From Roseateles_C aquae (GTDB lineage Bacteria; Pseudomonadota; Gammaproteobacteria; Burkholderiales; Burkholderiaceae_C), in NCBI RefSeq assembly GCF_032337115.1, contig NZ_JAVXZY010000005.1, forward strand, positions 62,001-126,000: a stretch of 64,000 nt of DNA, in the 5' to 3' direction. The stretch's first letter is position 1, and every line of letters begins with the position of its first letter. Of the stretch, positions 16,742 to 26,881 are shown piece by piece. The notes below the pieces were generated by a model. It saw only the letters and a program-made list of their open reading frames with translations, ran no database searches and was not told where the DNA came from. The position numbers and the translations under genes are program-made.

Positions 16742-17712
16742 TCGAAATCCTGGACCGCGACGGCCGCGTTCGCCAGAGCCACAAGGTGCAGGGCTGGCCG
16801 CTCAGTGTTGGCCGCTCGCCCGAGTGCACGCTGGTGCTGGCCGATCCGCATCTGGCCGGCTTCCATGCCGAACTGCACTGGACCGAGCAGGGGCCTGAAT
16901 TGCAGATGCTGGACAGCATCAACGGCGGTTGGCTGGGCCGGCAGCGGCTGCAGCCCGGGCAGCGCAGTGCCTGGCCGACGACCACCGTCTTGCAACTGGG
17001 CGCCAGCCTGCTGCGCCTGCGCACCAGTCTGGAAGCGCTGCCCGAGGAGCGACCCTTGTCGCAACCGGAGACCAGCCGCAGCCACCTGCGCCATCTGTGG
17101 GTGCCAGCGCTTGCCTCGTTGTGGGCGCTGCTGCTCTGGTATGACCAGTGGGCCAATCTGGACCCCGGCGCACGCTGGACCGATTACGCCGGGCCGGTGC
17201 TGTGGCCGCTGGCCATTGTGGCCGGCTGGGCGGCGCTGTGGTCCCTGGTGACCCAGTTGTTTCAGCACTGGTTCCCCTTCCATGCCCATCTGAAGCGGGC
17301 GCTGATCGGCCTGACCGGCCTGCACCTGCTGGGCATGGCGCTGCCCGTTGTGGCTTACGCCTTTTCGGTGCCGCGCCTGATGGCGCTGGACAGCCTGGCG
17401 TTCCCCTGCGGCATTGCTGCGTTGCTGTGGTGGCATGCCAGTGCCGTCTGGCCGCGCGCTCGGCGCGGGCTGGCGATGGTGCTGGTGGCCATGCTGCTGC
17501 TCGGCTTCGGTCTGATGGCAGCCAAACGCAGCGAACAACAGCACTGGTTCGGGCCCGCCTACCTCAGCAACCTGCCGCCGCCGGCGCTGCGCCTGGTCGC
17601 CCCGAAAACGCCCGAGCAGCTGCTCGACTCACTGCGCCCCCTCGAAGCCGAACTGGCCCGCCAGGCCGGCAAGGAAAACGACACGCCCAGCCTGGATGGC
17701 AATTCGGATTGA
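16723..17712 (+). CDS. FHA-domain membrane protein
   Basis: 329 residues. Residues about 8-95 form a forkhead-associated domain (PLSVGRSPECTLVLADPHLAGFHAELHW; the GRS and H residues that contact phosphothreonine are present). About five transmembrane helices follow (from about residue 125 to 270), with a short soluble tail. The FHA domain should therefore be cytosolic and the protein anchored in the inner membrane. It overlaps the protease gene by 19 bases and has no separate ribosome site, so the two are co-expressed. No Ser/Thr kinase is encoded nearby, so the phospho-partner is unknown. Confidence 0.85.
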   Translation: MVHAAVIEILDRDGRVRQSHKVQGWPLSVGRSPECTLVLADPHLAGFHAELHWTEQGPELQMLDSINGGWLGRQRLQPGQRSAWPTTTVLQLGASLLRLRTSLEALPEERPLSQPETSRSHLRHLWVPALASLWALLLWYDQWANLDPGARWTDYAGPVLWPLAIVAGWAALWSLVTQLFQHWFPFHAHLKRALIGLTGLHLLGMALPVVAYAFSVPRLMALDSLAFPCGIAALLWWHASAVWPRARRGLAMVLVAMLLLGFGLMAAKRSEQQHWFGPAYLSNLPPPALRLVAPKTPEQLLDSLRPLEAELARQAGKENDTPSLDGNSD

Positions 17713-18009
17713 TGAGAGGGGGCTGATAAGGACCGTGCGTCAACGCGCAACGGTGGCGGTACAAACACGCCGACCCGGCGAGGCTCGGGGATCCGGCTTG
17801 GCCGGGCCCTCGAGCCTGCCATGGGGCAGTCAGGCCCCATGGCGCTCAATCGGCGAGAGTCAGTCCGCAGGGACTGACTCTGTCCGATCTCGCCCCTCGA
17901 GGGGGCTGCGACCGGGCACACACGCGAAGGCGTTTGTGCCTGTCGCAGAACCAGGCCTCTGGCCTGGTGCGGCCTGCAAGGCCTGCGTTAGCGCGTAGGG
18001 GGTGGTCCC
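17713..18009. repeat. Cluster of palindromic intergenic repeats between convergent genes
   Basis: 297 non-coding bases contain a series of hairpins. These are CCATGGGG/CCCCATGG (17819-17826 with 17835-17842), GAGTCAGTCC/GGACTGACTC (17857-17866 with 17871-17880), CCCCTCGAGGGG (about 17893-17904) and ACCAGGCC/GGCCTGGT (17950-17957 with 17961-17968). The CCCCTCGAGGGGG core resembles the element upstream of murD (35982-36000). None has a clear T-tail, but together they probably act as a transcription barrier or mRNA 3'-end stabiliser between the FHA gene and cysK. Confidence 0.6.
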
Positions 18010-18927
18010 TCACGTGGGCAGGAAGCCCTCAATCGACAGATAGCGCTCGCCGGTGTCGTAGTTGAAGCCAAGCACACGGGCGCCAGCGCCGAGCTTGGGC
18101 AGCTGCTGGGCAATCGCGGCGAGTGTGGCGCCGCTGGAGATGCCGACCAGCAGGCCTTCCTCGCGTGCCGAGCGGCGGGCGTACTCGCGGGCATCCTCGG
18201 CCTCGACCTGGATCACGCCGTCGAGCAGCTCGGTCAGCAGATTGTCCGGAATGAAGCCGGCGCCAATGCCCTGGATCGGGTGCGGCGCCGGCGAGCCACC
18301 GCTGATGACCGGCGAGGCCGAGGGCTCGACGGCAAACACCTTCAGCTGCGGCCAGGCGGCCTTCAGCACCTTGGCGCAGCCGGAAATATGGCCGCCGGTA
18401 CCCACGCCGGTGATCAGCGCGTCCAGGCCTTCGGGAAAGGCCTTGAGGATTTCCTCGGCGGTGGTGCGCACATGGACATCGATATTGGCCGGGTTCTTGA
18501 ACTGCTGCGGCATCCAGGCGCCCGGCGTGGCGGCCAGCAATTCCTCGGCGCGGGCGATCGCGCCCTTCATGCCTTTTTCGCGCGGCGTCAGATCAAAGCT
18601 GGCGCCGTAGGCCAGCATCAGCCGGCGGCGCTCGACCGACATGCTGTCCGGCATCACCAGCACCAGCTTGTAGCCCTTGACGGCCGCCACCATGGCCAGA
18701 CCGACGCCGGTATTGCCCGAGGTCGGCTCGATGATGGTCGCGCCGGGCTTGAGCAAGCCGCTGCGCTCGGCATCCTCAATCATCGCCAGGGCGATGCGGT
18801 CCTTGATCGAGCCGCCCGGGTTGCTGCGCTCGGACTTGACCCAGACCTGGGCCTCGCTGCCGAACAGGCGGTTGATGCGGATGTGTGGGGTGTTGCCGAT
18901 GCTGGCCAGAACATTGTCAAAACGCAT
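18010..18927 (-). CDS. cysK: Cysteine synthase (O-acetylserine sulfhydrylase)
   Basis: 305 residues of a fold-type II PLP enzyme. The PLP lysine is in NPGGSIKDR (Lys42), the substrate loop is TSGNTG, and the phosphate-binding loop is TGVGTGGHISG. It makes cysteine from O-acetylserine and sulfide in the cytoplasm. The C-terminal part (VGISSGATLAAIAQQ, YDTGERYLSIEGF) matches CysK closely; CysM is less likely. It is leftward and divergent from the RNase P RNA gene, with a shared upstream region of about 104 bases. Confidence 0.94.
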   Translation of the reverse strand: MRFDNVLASIGNTPHIRINRLFGSEAQVWVKSERSNPGGSIKDRIALAMIEDAERSGLLKPGATIIEPTSGNTGVGLAMVAAVKGYKLVLVMPDSMSVERRRLMLAYGASFDLTPREKGMKGAIARAEELLAATPGAWMPQQFKNPANIDVHVRTTAEEILKAFPEGLDALITGVGTGGHISGCAKVLKAAWPQLKVFAVEPSASPVISGGSPAPHPIQGIGAGFIPDNLLTELLDGVIQVEAEDAREYARRSAREEGLLVGISSGATLAAIAQQLPKLGAGARVLGFNYDTGERYLSIEGFLPT

Positions 18928-19017
18928 GGGTGCTCCTCAAGGCGATGCCGCAATGGTAGCCGCGCGCTTATGCACGGTTGGACAAGCCTTATGCAATGGG
19001 CGCGCATGGCCATCAGC

Positions 19018-19023
19018 GATAAT
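19018..19023 (+). promoter_or_regulatory. Probable -10 box of the RNase P RNA gene
   Basis: GATAAT lies eight bases before the predicted 5' end of the RNA, the right distance for a sigma-70 -10 element. No convincing -35 hexamer sits 16-18 bases upstream; TTGGAC at about 18978 is too far. Confidence 0.5.
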
Positions 19024-19031
19024 GCAGCGGT

Positions 19032-19478
19032 GAAGCAAGCCAGACCGCCGCTGGTGCAAGCGTGGAAACACGGCACTGGAGGAAGGTCCGGACTGCATAG
19101 AGCAGCGTAGCAGCTAACGGCTGCCCGGCGAAAGCCGAGGATCAGAGCAACAGAGACGAGTCGGTGATGGGTCCATCACGGGGTGGTCTGGGCGGCGCCA
19201 GCGCAAGCTGGCGCGGGGTGAGGCGAAAGCCTCGCACCGTCGGGCGAAAGCCCGAACCGACCAGCACCCGGTGGTGGGCAAAGCCCACCACCGGGTGAAA
19301 CGGGCAATCTCTACGCGCAGCAACACCAAGTAGGCCAGCGTTGATGCGGCTCGCAGAGCTGGCGGGTAGGTGGCACCGAGCCGTGCAGTGATGCGCGGCC
19401 AAGAGGAATGGCGGTCACAAGGCCTGGCCCGCAAGGGTCAGGTCTTGCACAGAATCCGGCCTATCGGCTTGCTTCACA
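19032..19478 (+). ncRNA. rnpB: RNase P RNA (class A)
   Basis: The catalytic RNA of RNase P, which trims tRNA 5' ends. The ends pair as helix P1: GAAGCAAGCC (19032-19041) with GGCTTGCTTC (19466-19475). Conserved core elements are present: GGAGGAAGGTCCGGAC near the 5' side, the CAACAGAGACGAG segment, GTGAAACGGGCAATCTCTACG in the middle, AAGAGGAATGGCGGTCAC and the universal 3' CAGAATCCGG. T-rich sequence follows at 19479-19484. At about 447 bases it is longer than the E. coli RNA (377). One extra hairpin near the 3' end (19419-19446, GCAA tetraloop) contributes. The oxidoreductase gene on the other strand overlaps the last 64 bases. Confidence 0.93.
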
Positions 19479-20473
19479 TTTTTTGCTTCGGCGCTGTGCC
19501 CAGCCAACAGCGCCTCTATCGTGCGCTGCACGGCCAACGCTTCGGCGAATCCGGGCAGGCTGTGCGAATGGCCGCGCAGCATCTCTACCCATTGGTCAAT
19601 CTGTTCGGCCTGGGCCCGCTGGCGCAGGCTGTCGATGCTGCCCAGCGCTTCCATCGGCTGTGGCAGCCGCTGCTGGCGAACGCCGAACCAGTCATGCAAT
19701 TCCACGCTGCCCCCACTGGCCTGCCACTGCATCAGATTGAGATCGGGCTGATCGCCGTCGACTCGGGCATCGATGCTCACCGGCACCCCTGCGGCCAGCA
19801 GCCGGGCGCGCAGCGCCGTCTCGGCACCCTCGCCGTCTGGCGGGTAGCTGACTTCACTCCACTCCAGCGTGGCAGCGCCGAACACGCGCTGCAGCACGAA
19901 GATGAAATGCGACAGCACCTCGCGGCTGAAGCCGCCCTGCTGGCGCTCGCTCAACCAGGCACCGGCCGCCTGCTGCCAGGGCCGCGGCCAAGCGGCGAAG
20001 CGCAGCCTGATGTTGATTTGCTGCAGCGCGCCCAGCGGCAGATGCGAGGCGGCGCCAAAGGCCAGCTGCAGCGCAGCCAGGCTCGGCGAGGCAGCCAGCG
20101 AAAAGTTCACCGCAGCACGTCGCTGCTCGGCATTGATGCGCGCGATGCAGGCCTGGGCCGCCGCATCATCGACGCTCAGTGGCTTCTCGCAGAGCACGCT
20201 GAGGCCGGCGTCAAAAGCCTGCTCACTCAGCGCGATATGGGTGTCGGGCGGTGAGGCGATATAGACACCGCGCAGCCCCGGTGTGGCAAGCACCGCCTCG
20301 GCGCTGTCCAGCAGGTTCATCGCCGGCCACTGCGCGCGCAGGCGAGCCAGGGTGCTAGCACTGGCGTCATAAGCTGCGGCGACGCGCAGGCGTGGATGCG
20401 TGGCCAGGCGTTCGACCATGCGCTGGCCCATCACGCCCAGCCCGATCACGCCGATATTCAGTGTCTCTGGCAT
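19415..20473 (-). CDS. Gfo/Idh/MocA-family NAD(P)-dependent oxidoreductase
   Basis: 352 residues from the ATG at 20473 (MPETLNIGVIGLGVMGQRM). It has the Rossmann motif GVIGLGVMG, the YIASPPDTH segment and the EKPLSVD motif with the catalytic lysine of the family, followed by a C-terminal alpha/beta domain. These enzymes oxidise or reduce sugars, cyclitols or related alcohols; the substrate is unknown. The last ~21 codons (KNVKQADRPDSVQDLTLAGQ) lie antisense to the 3' end of the RNase P RNA, so this C-terminal tail is probably a non-conserved read-through extension. Confidence 0.85.
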   Translation of the reverse strand: MPETLNIGVIGLGVMGQRMVERLATHPRLRVAAAYDASASTLARLRAQWPAMNLLDSAEAVLATPGLRGVYIASPPDTHIALSEQAFDAGLSVLCEKPLSVDDAAAQACIARINAEQRRAAVNFSLAASPSLAALQLAFGAASHLPLGALQQINIRLRFAAWPRPWQQAAGAWLSERQQGGFSREVLSHFIFVLQRVFGAATLEWSEVSYPPDGEGAETALRARLLAAGVPVSIDARVDGDQPDLNLMQWQASGGSVELHDWFGVRQQRLPQPMEALGSIDSLRQRAQAEQIDQWVEMLRGHSHSLPGFAEALAVQRTIEALLAGHSAEAKNVKQADRPDSVQDLTLAGQAL

Positions 20474-20592
20474 GCCCTGTTGATCGCTAGGAAAGCTGCG
20501 GAGTTTAGAGCGCACCGCTACACTTTCCACTCCGTAGTCCCCACAGCATCGGCGCCTCTCATCGCAGGGGCGCTGAGCGCACAAAACCCCCT

Positions 20593-21798
20593 ATGAATCC
20601 TCATGCCAGCACCCTGTGGCGCGGCCCGCGTTGGGCGCTTGCCGTTCTGCTGGCCTGCCTGGGCATGGTCGGTCCCTTCTCGATCGACACTTATCTGCCG
20701 GCCTTTGCCGGCATTGCGCAGGCCTTGCAGGCCACGCCAGTGCAGATGCAGCAGACGCTGTCCAGCTATCTGCTTGGCTTCGCGCTGATGAACCTCTTCC
20801 ATGGCGCTCTGTCGGACAGTTTCGGCCGCCGCCCGGTGGTGCTCACTGGCGTGGCCATCTTCACGCTGGCCTCGCTGGGCTGTGCGCTGTCGGCCAGCAT
20901 CGCGCAGCTGATCTTCTTTCGCACGCTGCAGGGCATGTCGGCCGGGGCCGGCGTGGTGGTCTCGCGGGCCATCATCCGCGATATGTTTCCGCCGTCAGAG
21001 GCGCAGCGCGTGATGTCGCAGGTGACGATCTTCTTTGGCGTCGCGCCGGCCATCGCGCCCATGGTGGGTGGTTTTCTCTTTGTTCATGCCGACTGGCATT
21101 CGATCTTCTGGTTCCTGGTGTTGGTTGGCGTGGCGCTGTGGATCGCCAACTGGCGCTTGCTGCCCGAGACGCTGGACCCGGCCGCCGTGCAGCCCTTTCA
21201 CCCCCGGCCCCTGCTGGCGGCCTACTGGCAGCTGTGCAGCAACAAGCGCTTCATCCTGCTGGCACTGGCCAGCGGCATTCCCTTCAACGGCATGTTCCTC
21301 TATGTGCTGTCGGCGCCGGTCTTCCTTGGTGAACATCTGCAGCTGGCGCCGACACAGTTCTTCTGGTTCTTCTGCTTCAGCATCGGCGGCATCATGGCCG
21401 GCGCCGCGGTCAGCGGCCGCCTGGCCGGCAAGATTCGCCCCAAGCGGCAGATCCGCCATGGCTTTGTGATCATGACGGCGGTGTCGCTGCTCAATGTCAC
21501 GCTGAACCTGACGATCAGCCCCAGCCCCTTCTGGGCGCTGCCGGTGATCTCCTGCTTCTCCTTTGGTTGGGCGCTGATGGTGCCGGTGGTGACGCTGATG
21601 GTGCTGGACCAGGCGCCCGAGCGCCGCGGCATGGCGTCCTCGCTGCAGGCCTGCATCGGCAGTGCGGCCAATGGCCTGGTCGCCGGCGTCGTCGTGCCGT
21701 TGGTGATGCACTCGACAGTGAGCCTGGCGCTGGCCTCGATCAGCATGATGAGCATCGGCCTGCTGGCCTGGCTGATGGTCAAGCGCGAGCTGAGCTGA
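20593..21798 (+). CDS. Bcr/CflA-family multidrug efflux MFS transporter
   Basis: 401 residues and 12 predicted transmembrane helices. The segment FSIDTYLPAFAGIAQAL in helix 1 and the loop motif GALSDSFGRRPVVLTG between helices 2 and 3 are typical of the Bcr/CflA subfamily of proton-driven drug exporters. RGMSAGAGVV-type sequence (LQGMSAGAGVVVSRAIIRD) matches motif C of antiporters. It should export drugs or small metabolites across the inner membrane. It is divergent from the oxidoreductase and monocistronic as far as can be seen. Confidence 0.9.
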   Translation: MNPHASTLWRGPRWALAVLLACLGMVGPFSIDTYLPAFAGIAQALQATPVQMQQTLSSYLLGFALMNLFHGALSDSFGRRPVVLTGVAIFTLASLGCALSASIAQLIFFRTLQGMSAGAGVVVSRAIIRDMFPPSEAQRVMSQVTIFFGVAPAIAPMVGGFLFVHADWHSIFWFLVLVGVALWIANWRLLPETLDPAAVQPFHPRPLLAAYWQLCSNKRFILLALASGIPFNGMFLYVLSAPVFLGEHLQLAPTQFFWFFCFSIGGIMAGAAVSGRLAGKIRPKRQIRHGFVIMTAVSLLNVTLNLTISPSPFWALPVISCFSFGWALMVPVVTLMVLDQAPERRGMASSLQACIGSAANGLVAGVVVPLVMHSTVSLALASISMMSIGLLAWLMVKRELS

Positions 21799-21915
21799 AG
21801 CCTGCTGCTGCCTGGTCTTGCGCTGGCGCTCAAGACTTGGCTGGCGCGACCGAAACAGCAGGGGAGACGCCGTGCGGGCGTGCCCTGGCACGCCGCGCGT
21901 GCCAAGGAGCTTCCC

Positions 21916-22896
21916 ATGTCATTGCAAAGCAAGATCATCATCACCAGCTGGCTGGGCCTGGCCCTGCTGGCGCCAACGGCCTGGGCCAACGAAGCCAAGC
22001 CGGCCAAGGCCGCGGAAAAGTCTGAGCGGGCCGAGAAGGGCGACAAGGAGTCCGCCGCCGGCGATGAATCGCTGAGCAGCCTGCGCCAGCGCCTGGCCGA
22101 GCGATTGTCCACGCGCGAGGCATCGGCCAAGGGGCGCGAGGAAGCGCCCAGAAAAGCAAAGGCGGAGGGCAAGTCCGAAGCCAAGTCCGATGCCAAGCCA
22201 GACGCCAAGGGCGGCCACCACGACTTGCACTGGGCCTATGCCGGCGAGGGCGGCCCCGATCGCTGGGGGGAGCTCAAGCCCGAATTCAAGCAATGTGCGC
22301 TGGGCTCGCGGCAAAGCCCGATCGACATCCGCGATGGCATCCGCGTGGACCTGGAGAAGATCCGCTTCGAGTACCAGCCCAGCAATTTCTCGGTGTTGGA
22401 CAACGGCCACACCGTGCAGGTCAATGTTGCGCCCGGCAACGCCCTGCAGGTGATGGGCCGGCGCTTCGAGCTGCTGCAGTTCCATTTCCATAGACCCAGC
22501 GAAGAGCGGGTCAATGGCCGGCAGTTCGATATGGTGGCCCATCTGGTGCACAAGGATGCCGATGGCAAGCTCGGCGTCGTTGCGGTGTTGCTGGAGCGCG
22601 GCCGCGACCAGCCGCTGATCCAGACGATTTGGAACAATCTGCCGCTGGAAAAAGGCGAGGCCCTGCCGGCGCCCGGCACGATAGACCTGAACCAGCTGCT
22701 GCCCGAGGACCGTGCCTATTACACCTATATGGGCTCGCTGACCACACCACCCTGTTCGGAAGGCGTGCTGTGGATGGTGATGCGCCAGCCGGTGCAGCTG
22801 TCCAACGCGCAGATCGCCATCTTCAGCAAGCTCTACCCGATGAATGCGCGGCCGATTCAACCGAGTTCGGGGCGGCTGATCAAGGAATCGAATTGA
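21916..22896 (+). CDS. Alpha-type carbonic anhydrase with a charged N-terminal extension
   Basis: 326 residues from the ATG at 21916, preceded by AGGAG. A signal peptide ending at AWA is followed by about 75 residues very rich in Lys, Glu, Ala and Ser. The catalytic domain starts at HHDLHWAYAGEGGPDRWG. Zinc ligands are His190, His192 (QFHFHRPSE) and His209 (MVAHLVH), with the 17-residue spacing of bacterial alpha enzymes. SLTTPPCSEGVLW closes the active site. It hydrates CO2 to bicarbonate in the periplasm. The linker may be a flexible spacer or bind an anionic surface. Confidence 0.93.
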   Translation: MSLQSKIIITSWLGLALLAPTAWANEAKPAKAAEKSERAEKGDKESAAGDESLSSLRQRLAERLSTREASAKGREEAPRKAKAEGKSEAKSDAKPDAKGGHHDLHWAYAGEGGPDRWGELKPEFKQCALGSRQSPIDIRDGIRVDLEKIRFEYQPSNFSVLDNGHTVQVNVAPGNALQVMGRRFELLQFHFHRPSEERVNGRQFDMVAHLVHKDADGKLGVVAVLLERGRDQPLIQTIWNNLPLEKGEALPAPGTIDLNQLLPEDRAYYTYMGSLTTPPCSEGVLWMVMRQPVQLSNAQIAIFSKLYPMNARPIQPSSGRLIKESN

Positions 22897-22919
22897 GGCT
22901 TGATCCGCAAGGGCGGGTC

Positions 22920-23675
22920 TCAAGGCGTGTAGCCGTGCTGGGCGTAGATCCTGCGGATCTGGCCTTTCTTCTCCATGGTCTGCAGCGTGTTGTTGAGCAG
23001 GCGTAGCTGCTCGTCCGGTAGCTGGCGGTTGCAGGCCAGGTACATCTCGGTGCGGTTGAAATTGAGCACTGGCTCGACGCCGCTAAGGCCTTGCTGCTGC
23101 AGCCGGTACTGGCCGATCAAGCGACCGGTGGCCCAGTAGTCGATGCGGCCAGCCAGCAGCTTTTTGGGGTTCACATCATCGGTGGGCGCCACATCGACCT
23201 GGTGGCCCCGGGTCTGCAAATAGGCGACGATGGCATCACCCTGGTAGCTGCCGATGCGCATATTCATTGCCTCGTCGAGATGGGCCGGACGGCTGGCGCC
23301 GCTGCGCGCAAACAGGGTCCAGTCGTTATAGACCAGCGGGCCCACCCATTTGTACAGCGCCTCGCGCTCGGGCGTGCGCGACATCGAGTAGACGCAGGTG
23401 TTGACCTGGGTGCGGGCCATGGCAATCGCGCGGGCCCAGGGTAGCAGCTGGATCTCGTACTCATAGCCCAGGCCGTCGAGCAGGGCGCGAACGATGTCGG
23501 TCGAGATGCCGGTCACCTGCCCGCGCGCATCAGCCATGTTGTAGGGCGGATATTCCTCGGTGGTGAGTACCAAGCGTTCGGCGCTTCGGCTGTTTGCCGG
23601 CAAGGCCAACGCAGCAAAGATGGCCGAGATCGCCAACGGCAGACTGCAGTACAGCCGTTTTTGGGCAGCAGACAT
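22920..23675 (-). CDS. Solo periplasmic solute-binding protein (family 3)
   Basis: 251 residues from the ATG at 23675, with GGGAGG eight bases upstream. A signal peptide is followed by a family 3 binding fold: LVLTTEEYPPYNMADARGQVTGISTDIVRALL, then LLPWARAIAMARTQVNTCVYSMSRTPERE. TEEYPPYN...G is the pattern of binding proteins lacking dedicated permeases, found widely in proteobacteria. No permease or ATPase gene is adjacent. It lies 114 bases downstream of, and codirectional with, a hybrid histidine kinase, so it may feed a signal to that sensor. This link is inference from position only. Confidence 0.82.
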   Translation of the reverse strand: MSAAQKRLYCSLPLAISAIFAALALPANSRSAERLVLTTEEYPPYNMADARGQVTGISTDIVRALLDGLGYEYEIQLLPWARAIAMARTQVNTCVYSMSRTPEREALYKWVGPLVYNDWTLFARSGASRPAHLDEAMNMRIGSYQGDAIVAYLQTRGHQVDVAPTDDVNPKKLLAGRIDYWATGRLIGQYRLQQQGLSGVEPVLNFNRTEMYLACNRQLPDEQLRLLNNTLQTMEKKGQIRRIYAQHGYTP

Positions 23676-23789
23676 GGCGCCTCCCTGGCGCCGGCGTTGA
23701 ATGGCGCCGGTATGGAGGGCAGCATAGGCGCTTGCCTGAGGCACTGCAACGCCTCGTTGCTGGAGTGCACAGGCGCGAGACTGCCGCGT

Positions 23790-26087
<2,298 letters not shown>

Positions 26088-26383
26088 TCGGACCTCCGCC
26101 CGTACATCTGGGTTTGGTGGGCAAGCGCCCCGGATGGGCTGGCCTGCCTGTGGGCGAGTATCGCCGCTTCCGCAGCGTCCGACCCCGTCAACGTCGGCGC
26201 CCAGGCATTGCGACCCATACGGCGCTATCGGCGGGTTTTTCCCGAACTGTAGGTGCCCAACTGTTCATCCAGCACTTGCAGACCAACTCGCAAGTCCTTC
26301 TTTTTGAACGATATTTGCCTCGCGATCAACTCCAGCAATGGCTGCTAAGTGATTGATTTCATTGGATTTTTCTCGGATTTTCC
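26088..26383. other. Intergenic region upstream of the division cluster
   Basis: Non-coding and lower in G+C towards its right end (about 26290-26380, with several T-runs). No gene, repeat or RNA is recognised. It separates the leftward sensor kinase from the rightward division cluster and probably carries both promoters. Confidence 0.5.
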
Positions 26384-26412
26384 TTGACCTTGCGGGGTTC
26401 CGAAAGTAAAGT
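26384..26412 (+). promoter_or_regulatory. Predicted sigma-70 promoter of the division/cell-wall cluster
   Basis: TTGACC (26384-26389) and TAAAGT (26407-26412) are separated by exactly 17 bases. This places a transcript start near 26419, about 34 bases before mraZ. MraZ-type repeats overlap and follow the -10 box. Confidence 0.65.
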
Positions 26413-26446
26413 GGGAAAAACTGCAATTTGGTGGGTCGCTGTGGCG
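26411..26446 (+). promoter_or_regulatory. MraZ-binding repeats (autoregulatory operator)
   Basis: GTGGGA (26411), GTGGGT (26431) and GTGGCG (26441) fall on a 10-base register, with the 26421 position degenerate. MraZ proteins are known to bind TGGGN repeats at 10-bp intervals ahead of their own operon, so this is a likely repression site overlapping the promoter. Confidence 0.65.
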
Positions 26447-26452
26447 AATTTT

Positions 26453-26881
26453 GTGTTTCAGGGGGCAAGTGCCTTGGCAATGGATGCCAAGGGGCGCTTG
26501 ACCGTCCCAACACGCCACCGCGAAGTGCTGCAGGCCCTCTGTGGCGGCCAGCTCACCATCACCAAGCACCCCGAAGGCTGCCTGATGGTCTTCCCGCGCT
26601 CGGCCTGGGAAACCTTCCGTGACCGCATCGCGGCGCTGCCGATGTCGGCGGCCGGCTGGAAGCGTGTCTTCCTCGGCAATGCCCAGGATGTCGAGATCGA
26701 TGCCGCCGCGCGCGTGCTGATCGCGCCCGAGCTGCGCACCAGCGCCGGCCTGCAAAAAGACGTGATGCTGCTCGGCATGGGCAGCCACTTTGAACTCTGG
26801 GATGCCCAGGCCTATGCGGCCCATGAGGCGCAGGTGATGCAGTCCGAACTGCCGGACGCCCTCAAGGACTTCAGCTTCTGA
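26453..26881 (+). CDS. mraZ: Transcriptional regulator MraZ
   Basis: 142 residues from GTG 26453, which gives the canonical N-terminus (M)FQGASALAMDAKGRLTVPTRHRE. The two SpoVT/AbrB-like halves each carry their DxxGR motif: MDAKGRLTVP, and EIDAAARVLIAPELR, where the second is DAAAR. MraZ forms a ring-shaped oligomer that binds repeats in its own promoter and represses the cluster. The predicted operator lies just upstream. An ATG at 26480 would cut off the first strand and is rejected. The stop overlaps the rsmH start by one base. Confidence 0.93.
   Translation: MFQGASALAMDAKGRLTVPTRHREVLQALCGGQLTITKHPEGCLMVFPRSAWETFRDRIAALPMSAAGWKRVFLGNAQDVEIDAAARVLIAPELRTSAGLQKDVMLLGMGSHFELWDAQAYAAHEAQVMQSELPDALKDFSF

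Noticed and set aside
18978..18983. TTGGAC as -35 box for rnpB
   Set aside because: It is 34 bases from the GATAAT -10 box, twice the normal spacing.
26480..26482. ATG as mraZ start
   Set aside because: It would remove the conserved FQGASALA N-terminus; GTG 26453 gives the canonical MraZ beginning.
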